Shown: one piece after another, positions 35,790 through 47,938 of the stretch
Numbering within the stretch: position 1 is the stretch's first letter
Layout: every line of letters begins with the position of its first letter
Source of the DNA: Rhizophagus clarus
Taxonomy: Eukaryota > Glomeromycota > Glomeromycetes > Glomerales > Glomeraceae
Assembly: GCA_015698045.1 (NCBI GenBank)
Contig: BLAL01000285.1
Coordinates: forward strand, 2,790,001-2,854,000
Direction: 5' to 3'
Length of the DNA: 64,000 nucleotides
Program-made: the position numbers and the translations under genes
Notes under the pieces: generated by a model
Told to the model about the DNA's origin: nothing
The model's database searches: none
The model's input: the letters and a program-made list of their open reading frames with translations, nothing else

Positions 35790-37980
35790 TAGTTTCATTT
35801 AGAGGAGCTATTGAGGCTGCTAAAAGGTCTGCGCGCGCAGGCACCTGTTCTCCTAAAGTATCTGACTCGCTAGCAATGCCATTGCAACAACGTAATTTCG
35901 AAGATGCGATGCATATGGTAGATGAAGCATTATACAGTAATATTATGGGACGGACTGAAAAATCGAACTACTGGTGTCTTGTTAGTGGGGAGCCCCAGGG
36001 GTAGGTATTGTTTTTTTGTTTTTTTCCTAAACAATTTGTATCAATTACTCATTGTAAATATTATAGGTAAAACTCGATTTGGTCAGGAACTTTTTAATCA
36101 AATCTAAAATGACTTGCCTAAAATTTATGCAAAATATGATATTCCTCAAGAAATAAAGTGGACTGGTATACATTTTGAATATCTTCGTATTGACTTAGCA
36201 AATGGCTATACACTCACTGAAAAAGGCTATAAACTAAATGTATCAGTGATCATTGGCTTACGCATTGCGTATGTATATTTTATTGAAAAAGAATATATGA
36301 TGACATTTTCAAGAATTCTGCATCGCTATTGAAGCTTATACGGGCAACAATAGACTTATTGATCTTTTTAATATTAATGTTATCTTCAGCGAAATTCAAA
36401 GTTCCCTAAATCTCTCCAATGGCCATAAAATTTTCATATATCTTCATATTGATGAATTTCAACTTATTGATTTATGGTATAAAAAGGATATTTTGACTCC
36501 GCCAACCGATCTCTTCTATAATATGATCCATATTATTTTGACGTATATGCTGCTGTTATTGAACAAAAAGAAGCGTCGAGGAACTCATTCTACTTTGTTG
36601 AGTGTCCATTATTGAACATAGAATCCATTATTCAGATTATGAATTATTTTGCAGAGAAATTTAAAGCGGAAATTAAAACTATGCATACAAGTGGAAATTT
36701 AGTCTCCCAATGCTTCAGCTTCTGGAGGATACCGGTGGGTTGCCTCGTGCACTTGAACGACTTTTTATCGTCTGCTTTGGACCATCTGGTTTAAATGGAA
36801 AAGAATTCTTTGCGAAACTTGAAACTGAAAACATTGTGTTTGCATCCATTTTCCATGAGGTTAAGAGTGTACTTGATGGGCAGTATAATATAAAAGCATA
36901 TGTTAGAAAAAACAAATAAGTTCTATGAAACTCCTATCTTATTGTATTGAAGGTACTCCTGTTTCAGAAGAAGAAATTTCGGACAAAGATTCAAATATCA
37001 CAATCAGAAGTCTGGAACGTGATAAACATATTATTCTCTCTGTTTCATCTAAAAATGATTCATTCATCATCAAGATGCCATTCTATTTTATCTGCCTTTA
37101 CAATGATGTTTTAGATATTGTTGATCCTCAACTTACTAAAATGCTTTTTGAAGGAAATATATATTGGCAAGAATGGGAGAAGTTCGTGGCATATAATGAA
37201 GCATTTCGCACTAATCTGAAGATAAGATTGGGAAAGACTCATATAAAGTTACAAGAACTATATCCTTGCGCTAGTGAGTTAGATGAATACTTTAACTATA
37301 CCGTTAAGTTGAAAGAACTTCATGTATATGAATCGAGTGAGCAATTTCCAACTACAACAACGGAGTTGACAAACAAATCAAATGGCGAAAAAATCAACTG
37401 GAAGAGTGGGAATGTTGTGGTTATCAATGGTAAATCTGATAATCTGTAGATGTAATCCTTATTAGAGAAGTTGATAGTAAACTTAAACTCCTAGTAATAA
37501 TGCACCAAGAACAAGTTGATGATGAAGACAAGAAGAATATAGATAGTTTTTATAAATTTATTAATGATTGTACTTATATACCTTTTACAATTATATTCAC
37601 TTCACAACCATATGAAGGGGTACGAAGGGAAGGTGTTACGGTCGTTCCGAAAGAAAATTTTAAAAAACATTTTGGACCCGTTTTTTCCTCACGGGAAAAT
37701 TTGCCATTATAAAGGAGACCAATCTCAATTTTTGGGATAGAAATAGTTTGTTGAACACTCTTGAAGGTGTTGGTGCTGCTTCTATTGATAAAGCTTTGGA
37801 AAAACGGCCATATTTTGACGATAAGGAGTATCTTGAGGTAAATCCAGGAGCAAAAAATAAAAAACAAAAATTTGGATTATTACCCATTTAATATATCAAA
37901 AAAATTAACCATTGAAACCGAGGTATTCCTTTTATTCATCATTATGATTCGTCTTAAGTTACCGTACTTTTCAAAATGAA
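35790..37980 (+). pseudogene. Fossil Crinkler-type effector gene
   Basis: A broken copy of a gene resembling the Crinkler-RHS-type family that is expanded in Rhizophagus-type fungi (recalled, not searched). The order is a P-loop ATPase-like part followed by a long carboxy-terminal part of the kind assigned to the restriction-endonuclease fold. The best-preserved stretch is 36925-37449. The copy has about five or more breaks and cannot make the whole product. Sequence remains well preserved at the protein level between breaks, so it is not very old. It lies between the P450 exon-1 relic and P450 E and shares nothing with them. Confidence 0.6.
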
Positions 37981-38381
37981 AAAAAATACACCTTTTTTTT
38001 CAATTCACTAAATTCTTGATCTGCAAAAATATTTTTTATACAGCATAATAGCATAGTAATAATGGTGAGCAGGGACATAGATAGTATATTACATTATTAT
38101 AATGGCATTTAATACCAGAAGGAACATACATGTTTTACCGAAGGAACGTTCATAATCTTTTTAAGTGTTCTTTGTTGTATAGGCATTAATTAAACTATTT
38201 GTACCTTGTATGAAAAGTTGTCATTTAATGATTTATGAGACTTTTCATTAGTGTTAATTCTAAAGGAAATTTTAAGATATCGGATATAATTAACATCATC
38301 GACTATTCCCAGGCGTAATCATAAAAGGAAATTGCAATCAGAATAATTCTTTGATCATATGATAATGTAACACTTTTCAGC
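37981..38381. other. Spacer, no gene seen
   Basis: AT-rich; nothing recognised. Confidence 0.45.
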
Positions 38382-39591
38382 GTGAGCAAATTATCCTAAA
38401 GTGGTGCGGGACTGTGGGGTGTAGACCCTTATCCGTTATCCCAAACCTGGACGTACAACGAATTTGATTGGATGAAACTAGATTGTGTAATATTCAACTT
38501 CCGCAAAAATGAAAATTTTCTTTACGCGTAAGCATTTAACCAATTTCATTTTATAACAATTATTACATTGAACATAACTAAAACAAAAATTATTGAATTT
38601 ATTTTAACCGATATGTAATAGTTTATTCATTACCAAAGTCTTCATAATATCCCTAGCTTCTTCTAATGATAATTTTCTTGAATAACTAATCTAATTATTA
38701 CTTCGGGAACTAGTATTTCATGCAGATAATCAACCAGTTTTAAAGGCTTGCTTATTTCAATATGCGAGGATATTTGTTTCTATAAACGATTTAATTAAAG
38801 TTGTAGCCTTTAAGATTATATATTAGTGGTTATATAATTAAATTATTAAAAAAATTATAAAATAAAATTTAGAGACTTAATCTAAGCTCTTCACTTCTTC
38901 CGTTAGTACCATCGGTATTGTCACTTTACTTAACGCTAAATTTTAAAACCAACTTTCAAGTTGATTTTTTATAATTTTATGCAAATAATCTTTACATTAC
39001 AATACGGCTTAGAGTAGCTTCAAAATTAATATTTGATGGGTAGCCAGTCCTTATGCCAATGGTACTATATAAGGCTTAGCATAATGCATAAACAAAATTC
39101 TGATCGATCAGTTTCTTGTTATTTTATCCGAAAAAAAAAAATATATATTTGTTTGAAAATAAGATATTATAAACATGAATAATAAATAAATAATATATAC
39201 CTTTGCTTCGTAATATTAATTACTTTGGAAGCGGATTAAGTAATTTTTTGATTACAATAAATACACGTTAATCTGTTGTCTAAATACAGTATAATATTTA
39301 TTTCAATTAAAAATTTTAAAATAAATAAAGTTCGAAAAATTAAATTTATATCTTGCACTTTTGAATCGTCATCTATTTCCATATTCAATAATTCTGATGT
39401 AGGAATTTGTGGCAAATGTTGAAACATTCATTTTACGGTGCAATCAATTATAATAAAAATTGATGTAGCATTACGTATGACATTCCTAAAATATACGCTT
39501 TTTCTCTATTTATCCGGGGTCCTCGTAAATCCATAACCAGGTTTAGGGTAAGGGTCTACACCATCCCCACCTCAGGATAAGGATGCTCACC
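38382..39591. mobile_element. TIR element, 1.2 kb
   Basis: The left end (38382-38455) and right end (39530-39591) are inverted copies: GTGAGCA…ATCCT, then GTGTAGACCCTTA, then C(C)AAACCTGG on each side. The interior has an unrecognised 63-codon open frame on the minus strand (39236-39427) and no transposase. Superfamily not assigned. Confidence 0.65.
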
Positions 39592-39599
39592 TTTAATAT

Positions 39600-40915
39600 T
39601 TGAAGTTCACATGATCATAATAAATCACGCCTGCTTGAGAACAGACAACCGAAAACTATTTCTTATTTCAAAAAAATTATCTCCTATATTTCTTTTTTTT
39701 TTTTTTAATTGTTTATTTGTTTCATAATTACAATAAATTCCTTCTCGTATTAAATATATAAATATATTTTTTTATAAATATAATTATGATAATGGAAGAT
39801 ATTTGTCAAAATTATTATGATATCAAAATTTTGATCGTAAATTATTGTCTCCTAATGTTTAAATTTTTAGAATAAATATTCATCGCAAGATAATGGTTTG
39901 GACAATGTTTGACTATGAAATTTAATAGATTCGCTACACAAATTATATCGGTTCTGAATTCTAAATTTAAGTCTGCACTCTTTTATCTATAAAATTGACC
40001 AGTCATTAATATTCGCAGATCAAAATTCTACCCGATTGATTAATGGATAAGCGACTCTGTATCAAGGATTCCGCGGATATCAAATTTATATTATGATAAT
40101 GGAGAAATTCCGAAAAAATTTTACTAATTATAGTAAGAAATATCTGATAATTCTAGCAATCTAGCCTGTCTATATCTTAGCGCGTTCGGTATTTTAAAGC
40201 GTCGGGATTTTTTGTTCAGAATTAGTGATTTTGGCATTTCGGGTCGAATTAATATACCATCGGGATTTCGGATTTGGACGGATCCTAACGGGTAAATTCC
40301 ACGGTATGAAATTATTTATTATCAGCTCGGATTTTTAGGATCGGTTTTTACTAAACTGGGTAAAATTTTGCAAAGATTTTATTAAAAATAATGGTTTTTT
40401 CCTAATAAACTTATAAAAGTAAAATATAAATAATAATGAAAAAAAGGTTTTAAATTACGATTTTCTTATTAATATATTACAAAATTTATATTTTTTTGAA
40501 AAATTAGGCCAATAAACATATAATTATTATAAAATCTCGAATGACCATCCCCTTTTTACTAGGGAAGTCCCAAGTGATCACAGTTTTTAATGGTCGTGCA
40601 AATTGTAATTATCGCAATAGATTTCGGAATTTGGCGTTTCGAGATTTAGAATATTGGATCTCGAACCTGGTTGACTACTGTATATAATGTATCTCGTGCT
40701 GCAAAAAAAATCGAGTCCACGGCAAAAATTTCAATTTATTCATTTATAGTGGAATATTTCCGTGCCTCTCTGCTCGGGACATGGATTTTTAAATTAATCA
40801 TAATGAAAACATCGTTACATGATAAAAATAAATATCTTATATACTGTATATATATATATATATTTGTATATAAAGCAGATAACGATAAAATAAAAAATAG
40901 TCAGATAGTAAGTTT
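39600..40915. other. 3' flank of P450 E
   Basis: No credible gene. Around 40190-40330 it is less AT-rich, with GATTTCGG/ATCGGGATTT words that may be a worn element. An AT microsatellite lies at 40845-40862. Confidence 0.45.
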
Positions 40916-42913
40916 TTAAGATTTAACTACAGATACAGTTAACCCAAGATATGGATCAGGTTTAGCCATAGGGAAAGGTCTTTTTCTAATTTGAAATCCT
41001 TCAATTGGTTGAAAAATGAAATTCCTAATTAACATGCCCAATAATATTTTAGCTTCGGCTAAAGCTAATTTATTACCTATACAACTTCTTGGACCATTAA
41101 GGAAAGGCATATAATCTAAATTTGTTACATTTAAAGAAGGATCTAACCATCTTTTTGGATCAAAATTATCGGCAGTTGGGCCCCAAATTTCAGTTGATTT
41201 TTGAAGTGCTGAAATTCCAATAAATATTTCAGTATTCTATAAATAAAAAAAGATTAGTAAGTGTTTTAAAAACGCCAATTTTTTTAATAAGAAAAAATAA
41301 GCATCTAAAATTTAAAATAATCAAATCTACCTTTGGAATAAAGTATTTCCCTAAAACTTCATCTTTTACGTTAGTTCGTCTAACAGCTGGCACTAGAGTA
41401 AAAAAAAATACAGTTAAAATAGTTTATGATATGTTAAAAGCAATTAAATTTAATTTGTACCTGGAGTACGTATTCTTAAAGTTTCTTTAATTACACAATT
41501 TAAATGCTCCAAAGAATTAATTTCATCAAATGTAGGATTGAAATTCGATTTATCAGGGAAAGCTTTAACCAATTCCTCGCGCAATAAATCTTGCTCATGT
41601 GGATGTTGTGCGAGTAAATATAAAGCCCAACATGTTGTAACATTTGTAGTTTCATGCCCTGCTATTAAAAATGTCATAATCTGAAATGTTTACCGAAAAA
41701 AGTAAATAAATGGAAATAAATAAACAAGCAAATAAAAAAAAAATCATTTTTAATTGCCTGATTTTTTAATTCTTCATCAGTCATTTTTTCTTCATCGGGT
41801 AATATTTTATTGGTATTAATTAACAAAGACAATAAATCCTTATCTTTCAATTCTCCATTTTCGGCTTTTTTATATTTTTCTTCGACCAATCTCTTTGATA
41901 CGCGGCTAATAACAGCACATGAGTTTTTAAATTTCAGATTTATACCTACTGGAATATCTCTGATAAATGGAACATAATTTGATAACAGAATAACGCCAGT
42001 TCTTAAAGTACTTGGTGGGAAATTTAAAATGGAATCATATGCTGTTGCCAATTCGTTTGAGGATGTTAACGAATTAAATTCATAACTAAATCCTAAAAAA
42101 AAAAAAAAAAAAAAAAATGAATTTTTCAGTTCTGCTATAAAATGCGTCAATCGATATTAATAAAATCATTTCAATTATTTTTTCTTCGTTTACCTGCTAA
42201 GCCAATAATATCCAAAGTGGTCTTTGAAATGTAAGGTGTAAGATTTATGTTAGATTTTCCTTGACTAATCTCATTTTCGATTAAGTCTTTTAAGGTAGAA
42301 GATACACGAATGAATATTGGAACCATTTCCTAAATTAAATAAATATTAATTCATTTTGTTCAAAAATTAAAATTTTTTGAGACGAAATATAATAATTACT
42401 TTGATGTTATTGTAAGTGAAAGCTGGATTCATCATTTTCCTTTGTCTCTTATGAACGTCACCTTCCGCAAATACAATACCATTGCCGAGAAGTGCAATAG
42501 TAAACTTATTATAAGGTTTAACAAAATCATAAGATTTACTTAACGTCATTTCTTGAACTATTTTTGGATCTGCGACATAAAGAGTTGGTTTATTAAATAA
42601 TCCATTGTATTTTACAATATTTCCATATTTTCTGACCCATCGAAGTTGTGGTTCAATAAAATCGCCAGACTATAACAATAAAATAAAAAAATATATATAT
42701 ATCAAAATAAAATTAAGATTACCAAGTTAAAAAATATGAATAATGAGTTACCTTTATAAGTGAGTGAAGATTTCCGAAGATTGGATTATCAGATGGTGGA
42801 CCAGGAATTTTTCCCAAAGGAGAAACATAATAAGGCCAAATAAAAATTTTATAAGTAATCCATCCTATAACTCCTAATAGAAAAAGGCTAACTGTAGAAA
42901 TCGAATCAAGCAT
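40916..42913 (-). CDS. Cytochrome P450 E
   Basis: Intact, predicted 501 residues. Exons in gene order: 42913-42752, 42669-42400, 42329-42194, 42092-41758, 41680-41461, 41392-41331, 41236-40916. Membrane anchor at residues about 5-27, then LGKIPGPP. The I-helix is AGHETT, then KETLRI (ExxR), DPKRW and the heme loop FLNGPRSCIGN, fully canonical. Intron 4 has a GC donor (AATCAG/GCAATT) where its relatives have GT. Intron 3 ends in a long T run. TATA-like GTATATAAC lies about 95 bp upstream. C is a truncated duplicate of this type, and the exon-5/intron-5 region is nearly identical to F. Substrate unknown; expected on the endoplasmic reticulum with P450 reductase. Confidence 0.93.
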
Positions 42914-43805
42914 TTTTCTATAAATTTTTATCGAAGGAATAGGTAGATTAGGATGAGAGATTAAAAATTGAGAACAATACGCCGTTTCCAGGACCCTTAT
43001 AGCGTTGGTTATATACGGTCAAATTGATTCTTTGTTGAACAATAAAAGAATAATGTTGTGGTACAGGCGTACAACACATGATTGACATGAGTAATCAACT
43101 AAAAAGAATATAGTGCCGATCCGCATCAAATTTTGCAAAATTCCCGGCGCTATTTCTTTAAGGGAAAAGTCAATATCTTTTTTTAATAAATTTCTATTAA
43201 TTTCTTAATATTTACTAGTTCGCAGCGGTAGTTTTTTAATAATAGAATACATTTGTCAGTTATAATTAATCTCGAAAATTATTATTTGAAATATCATTTT
43301 CCTAATATACTTTACTATTTTTTTGACAGTATATTACAATTTTTTTGTTATAATATTATCATGAATGTTGACAACTTGTAACATTAATGTTGTATTTAAT
43401 TACAAAAGGATAATTGTCATACATTACATAAATATTGAATTTTTTATTTTAAATTAAATTAATTAGTTAGTTATTTAATATGTATGTTGATATAGATGTT
43501 AATAGTCTTGTCAAAATTTATATTAATTTAAGGCATTATTTAAACAATTTATTAACAATGTCAAATATTATTACAATATTCATATATAAATTTACATCAA
43601 ACAAAATTACATAAAGTATTACATAAAGCATTACACTAATCTAAATAATATTCAATATCGTCTAAAATCGCTTTAAACTCGGCCAAAAAAATCCTGGCTG
43701 AAGTTACACAATCTGACCACAATTTCTAAAATCACGTTACACCACAGATCATGTGATTTTTTGATACGCTTTTCTTTAAACGCGCTAAGTCAATGAAAGG
43801 TAAAT
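42914..43805. other. Upstream region of P450 E
   Basis: AT-rich, no gene. Apart from the TATA-like site no regulatory element was recognised. Confidence 0.45.
43008..43016 (-). promoter_or_regulatory. TATA-like box of P450 E
   Basis: GTATATAAC on the minus strand, about 95 bp before the ATG at 42913; comparable in position to the TATA box of B. Confidence 0.4.
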
Positions 43806-43810
43806 AAATT

Positions 43811-44456
43811 TTACTTTTCTTTCTTTTTTCGCCTTTCCTTTTCCTTTTCCCTTTTTTTCATTCCTTTCCCTTTTATTTTTTTGTCCTTCCTCTCTTTCCT
43901 TTTTTCTTTTTTCATCATCTCTCTTTTTTTTGTTCCCTTCCCTTTATTTTTCATCCCTCCTCTCTTTTCTTTCTTTCTTTTCGCCTCCCCTTCTTTTTTA
44001 TTTTTTTGTCCCTTCTCTCTTCCCTTTCTTTCCTTATGCTCCCTCCTTTTATTTTTTCTCCATTCTCCTTTCCTTTTATTTTTTCATCCTTATTCTTTCC
44101 TCACATTTTTCGTCTCTCCTACTTTATTTTAGGCTTGACCCTTATAACTTCGATCAGTAGAATAAGATGAATCTTTTTCCTTCTTTCATTTTATTTCTTT
44201 AGTCATCTATTTTCATTTTTATTGTTTGTTTCTTTTTTTTAGGCACAGCTATCTTTCTATTCGAGATGATCTCTATTTAAGTAAGTTTTTTATTCATTTT
44301 TTTTTTTTCTTTTGTTTTTTATCTTTTACTAATTTATTTTTCTACTTCCCTTTCTTTTTGTCTCCCTCCTTTTTTTCTGTTTCCCCTGTTCTTTTTTCTT
44401 CCCCTCATATTCCCCTGCTTTGTGAATGGTCATATGCATCTTTATCGATTGATTAG
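43811..44456 (+). other. Polypyrimidine tract with splice-like segments
   Basis: From 43811 to about 44136 the plus strand is nearly all C and T. A T-rich AG then opens a segment near 44133, a second acceptor (TTTTTTTTAG) opens GCACAGCTATC…TTTAA at 44243-44280, and this ends in GTAAGTTTTT, followed by more pyrimidine. Open frames here are compositional artefacts. The leader plus short acceptor/donor-bounded segments resemble micro-exon locus 1, whose leader is also C/T-rich. It may be another, mostly lost, member. Confidence 0.4.
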
Positions 44457-45179
44457 TTTTACAGAAATAGAAAGGTTGATCTATGACGGGAATTCTGATT
44501 TATGGACTTCAAAAATAATGATAATTTGTGGTATAATTTGCATCCTTTAATAATAGAAGTACATTTTGTTCATAAATATGTATTCGTTCAGAAGGAAATT
44601 GTGATAGGGCTAATGAAGAATATATTTTTATGATTTGATTTATGTAATTGTATCAATATGCATGTGAAATATATTTTATAATAATAATAAAATCTTTTTA
44701 CAATATATCTTAACATACATGTCATAAGTTATTTTTATATTCATATTGTAATCATATATGACATTAATATGTAATTATTTGCGACATAATATTTAAATAA
44801 TTGTTAAAGGATAATAGCATACATGTTGTTAACTATGACAAAACATGAATATAATAGGGTAGTTATATGGATATCAAGAAAACCTGTATTGATAGTAAAG
44901 TAACCAGGATCATTTTGTCACGTTTTTAATATAACTTTCATTTTGTTATTTTTTTTTTTGATACGCGTTTTCTTATAAAGAATTTTTTATTTTCAGAATT
45001 AAAAGGTAATGATTTAATAACTCAATTATGTTGAATGATTTTTTTCAAATCAATCGTAATGAAAATATTCATATAGTTAATAATATATAAAATGAATTGA
45101 GACTTTTTTTTTGATACAAAGTAGATAATAAGTTTATATGTAAGTAAACAAGCAAATTCAGACAATACAGTAATAAATT
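44457..45179. other. Spacer, no gene seen
   Basis: AT-rich; nothing recognised. Confidence 0.45.
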
Positions 45180-46955
45180 TTAATATTCAACTATAGACAC
45201 GGATAATCCAAGATATGGATCAGCTTTTGGGATGGGGAAAACTCTTCTCGTAATATGTAATCCTTCGATTCGTTTAAAGATGAAATTCCTAACTAACATA
45301 CCTAGCAATATTCTAGCTTCAGCTAAAGCTACTTTATTGCCTATACAACCTCTTGTGCCATTAAGGACAGGTAAATAATTTAAATTTGTTACATTTAAAG
45401 AAGGATCTAACCATCTTTTTGGGTCAAAATTATCGGCTGTTGGACCCCAAATTTCAGTTGACTTTTGTAGTACCGCAATTCCAATATTTATATCAGTATT
45501 CTATAAATAGTAATAAAAAAAAATTAATGACTTTAACGAAAAGAATTTTTTAATAAAAAAAAATGTAAAAAAACTAATAACATGCCTTCGGAATAAAGTA
45601 ACCTCCCGAAACTTCATCTTTAAGGTTAGTTCTTCTAACGAATGGTACTAAAATAAGAAAAAAACATTTAAGTTAAAATAGTTTATGATATGTTAAAAGC
45701 AATTAAATTTAATTTGTACCTGGAGTACGTATTCTTAAAGTTTCTTTAATTACACAATTTAAATGCTCCAAAGAATTAATTTCATCAAGTGTAGGATTGA
45801 AATTTGATTTATCAGGAAAAGCTTTAACTAATTCCGCACGCAATAAGTCTTGCTCATGCGGATTTTGTGAGAGTAAATATAAAGCCCAACATGTTGTAAC
45901 ATTTGTAGTTTCATGTCCTGCTATTAAAAATGTCATAATCTGAAATATTCATAAAAAAAAGGTAAATAAATAAAAATAGTTAATTAAACAAATAAATAAT
46001 CAATTTTTTTTTTAACTACCTGATTTTTTAATTCTTCGTCAGTCATTTTTTCTTCTTCGAGTAATATTTTATTGGTATTAATTAATAAGTACAACAAATC
46101 CTTACTTTTCAATTCTCCATTTTCGGATTCTTTATATTTCTTTCAACCAATCTCTTTGTGATTTTACGAATAGGTCAAACAAAACTTTTGAATTTTTATT
46201 TTATATATTGTGTATTATTATATATTATGTATCATATTATTTATAGAATGTATATTTAATTTTTTTCATGTTCATATCTTTTTATTAAAATTATAAGTAA
46301 ATAAATGATTTGTTAGTAAAATAAATATTGCCTTTCCGAAATTTTTCTGATAATATTGACATGACATACTTAATGATTTACAATTTTACATGCAAATAAT
46401 AAACAGCGATAGCTTCAAATATTTCCAAAATATAAAAATTAACATAAGCCATCCTGATTCGTCCCTAACTTAGTAGTTGGAAGAAACAATAGCTGTTAAA
46501 TTTGCTTCTTTCAGAATATGAAGAAACGTGAAATAAAATTATAAATTTAATCAACATTGAAAACGATTGACTTTTCTCAGCTACTAAACCAATAACGTCT
46601 AAAGTTTACTTATCAATAAATTTCGGAACCGTTTCTTAACTTAAAGGTTAAGTCTTACAAAATGAATGTAATTGATTAAATACCTTGATGTCTGTCCATA
46701 TAGTTTTCACCTTTGAAATTTGAATATACTGTATAATATCTCCCATCGTCCACCAACAATTTCAATATCATCGGCCAATAAATTAGGAGATTTATTTAAT
46801 AAAATCATACGGACATGACCTACTGTAGATCTACGACATATAGGAATCTTATTAAACACCCCATGGAATTCGTCCCCAGGAATTTCTCGGAGGAGAAATA
46901 TGATTGACCGAATATATATTTTATAAGTAATTTATCCTATAAAAAAAAATAATGG
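45180..46955 (-). pseudogene. Cytochrome P450 pseudogene F
   Basis: The 3' half is well preserved: exon 7 at 45500-45180 with heme loop VLNGTRGCIGN (Val replaces the usual Phe), exon 6, exon 5 at 45939-45720 (AGHETT, KETLRI), and the 3' part of exon 4 from about 46158 to 46020, which has already lost one base near KRLVE. Upstream, about 400 bp of unrelated AT-rich sequence replaces the rest of exon 4. Then scrambled remains of exons 3, 2 and 1 follow at 46570-46955 (GACGTTATTGGTTTAGTAG, ATGATTTTATTAAA, GAGAAATTCCTGG), with internal deletions. These 5' remains look G-like, so F may be two relics joined by deletion. Exon 5 and intron 5 are nearly identical to E. Confidence 0.88.
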
Positions 46956-47938
46956 TTTGCGCCTTTTATTAGTAAATTGAATGACTATGATGAGCAAAAC
47001 TTTACCTTATTAGTCTTAAAACAAATGCTTTACTTGAGGAGTGGCGCATTGATTATGGTACGCAATTTTCAATCATATAGGTGTATGATTCATTACAATA
47101 ATAAGATTCTCCAATTTAATTTTGATGGTTAAATAAACTGTAAAGTTTACACTAAAAGAAATAATTGGGAACAAAGTGATTTTTTAAACTAGTTTATTTT
47201 TTTTTAATACGATATAGAACGTGAGCTGCTTCTCATTCGCTGAGAAATTTTAAATATTAATTATAAGACGCCAAAAACCATTTTACGAATCAAAATTAAA
47301 AAATTTTTGTTCATTAATTAGTAATATCTCCATCTTACTTATATTTTGTACAATATTTTACATCGGGCAACGAAGTTAAAGTTTTTGAAAGAAAAACAAG
47401 GTTAGTTAAAATTATGCAGTAAGATATTTATCTACGACGGAGACGTTAACATATTTGTCGTTAATTAATGATATTCACCATGGGGCTGGTCGAGTAAATA
47501 GGTTTAGCTATTGAAAGATAATAATGGCGTTACTTCTTTCTTCTTTTACTTTTGTACTAGAGATTTTTGTAATTCCATTTGCAGTTGTATTGTATTATCT
47601 AATCCTTACCTCCATAATAAATTAGTGGACTTGTACTAATACAGAAATTATCACATTAGATTATCCACGGGTAATTTGCAATAAATCGATGGATATCCAT
47701 CTGAACTACGTAATTATCGAGAATTTCTCAAGTGACATGAAAATGCGTGGTTCTTAACTTAATAAGAAAGATTGTTCTCGACAGTTTAACACAAAGCTAA
47801 TTAACGTATACTTCGATTAAACGTAATCTCGAGTTAATTAAACTAATAGTTTATTAATGAATAAATAAACATTATAAATTTCTGAAGTACAAACATGAAA
47901 CTAATATATAAAAAAACCTAAATTATGAAATAATTTTA
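46956..47938. other. Spacer between P450 F and G
   Basis: No gene seen; AT-rich. Confidence 0.45.

Noticed and set aside
43881-44160. Overlapping open frames of 76-83 codons rich in Phe, Ser and Leu
   Set aside because: They are a by-product of the polypyrimidine tract: all frames are open for the same compositional reason and no start context or domain is present.
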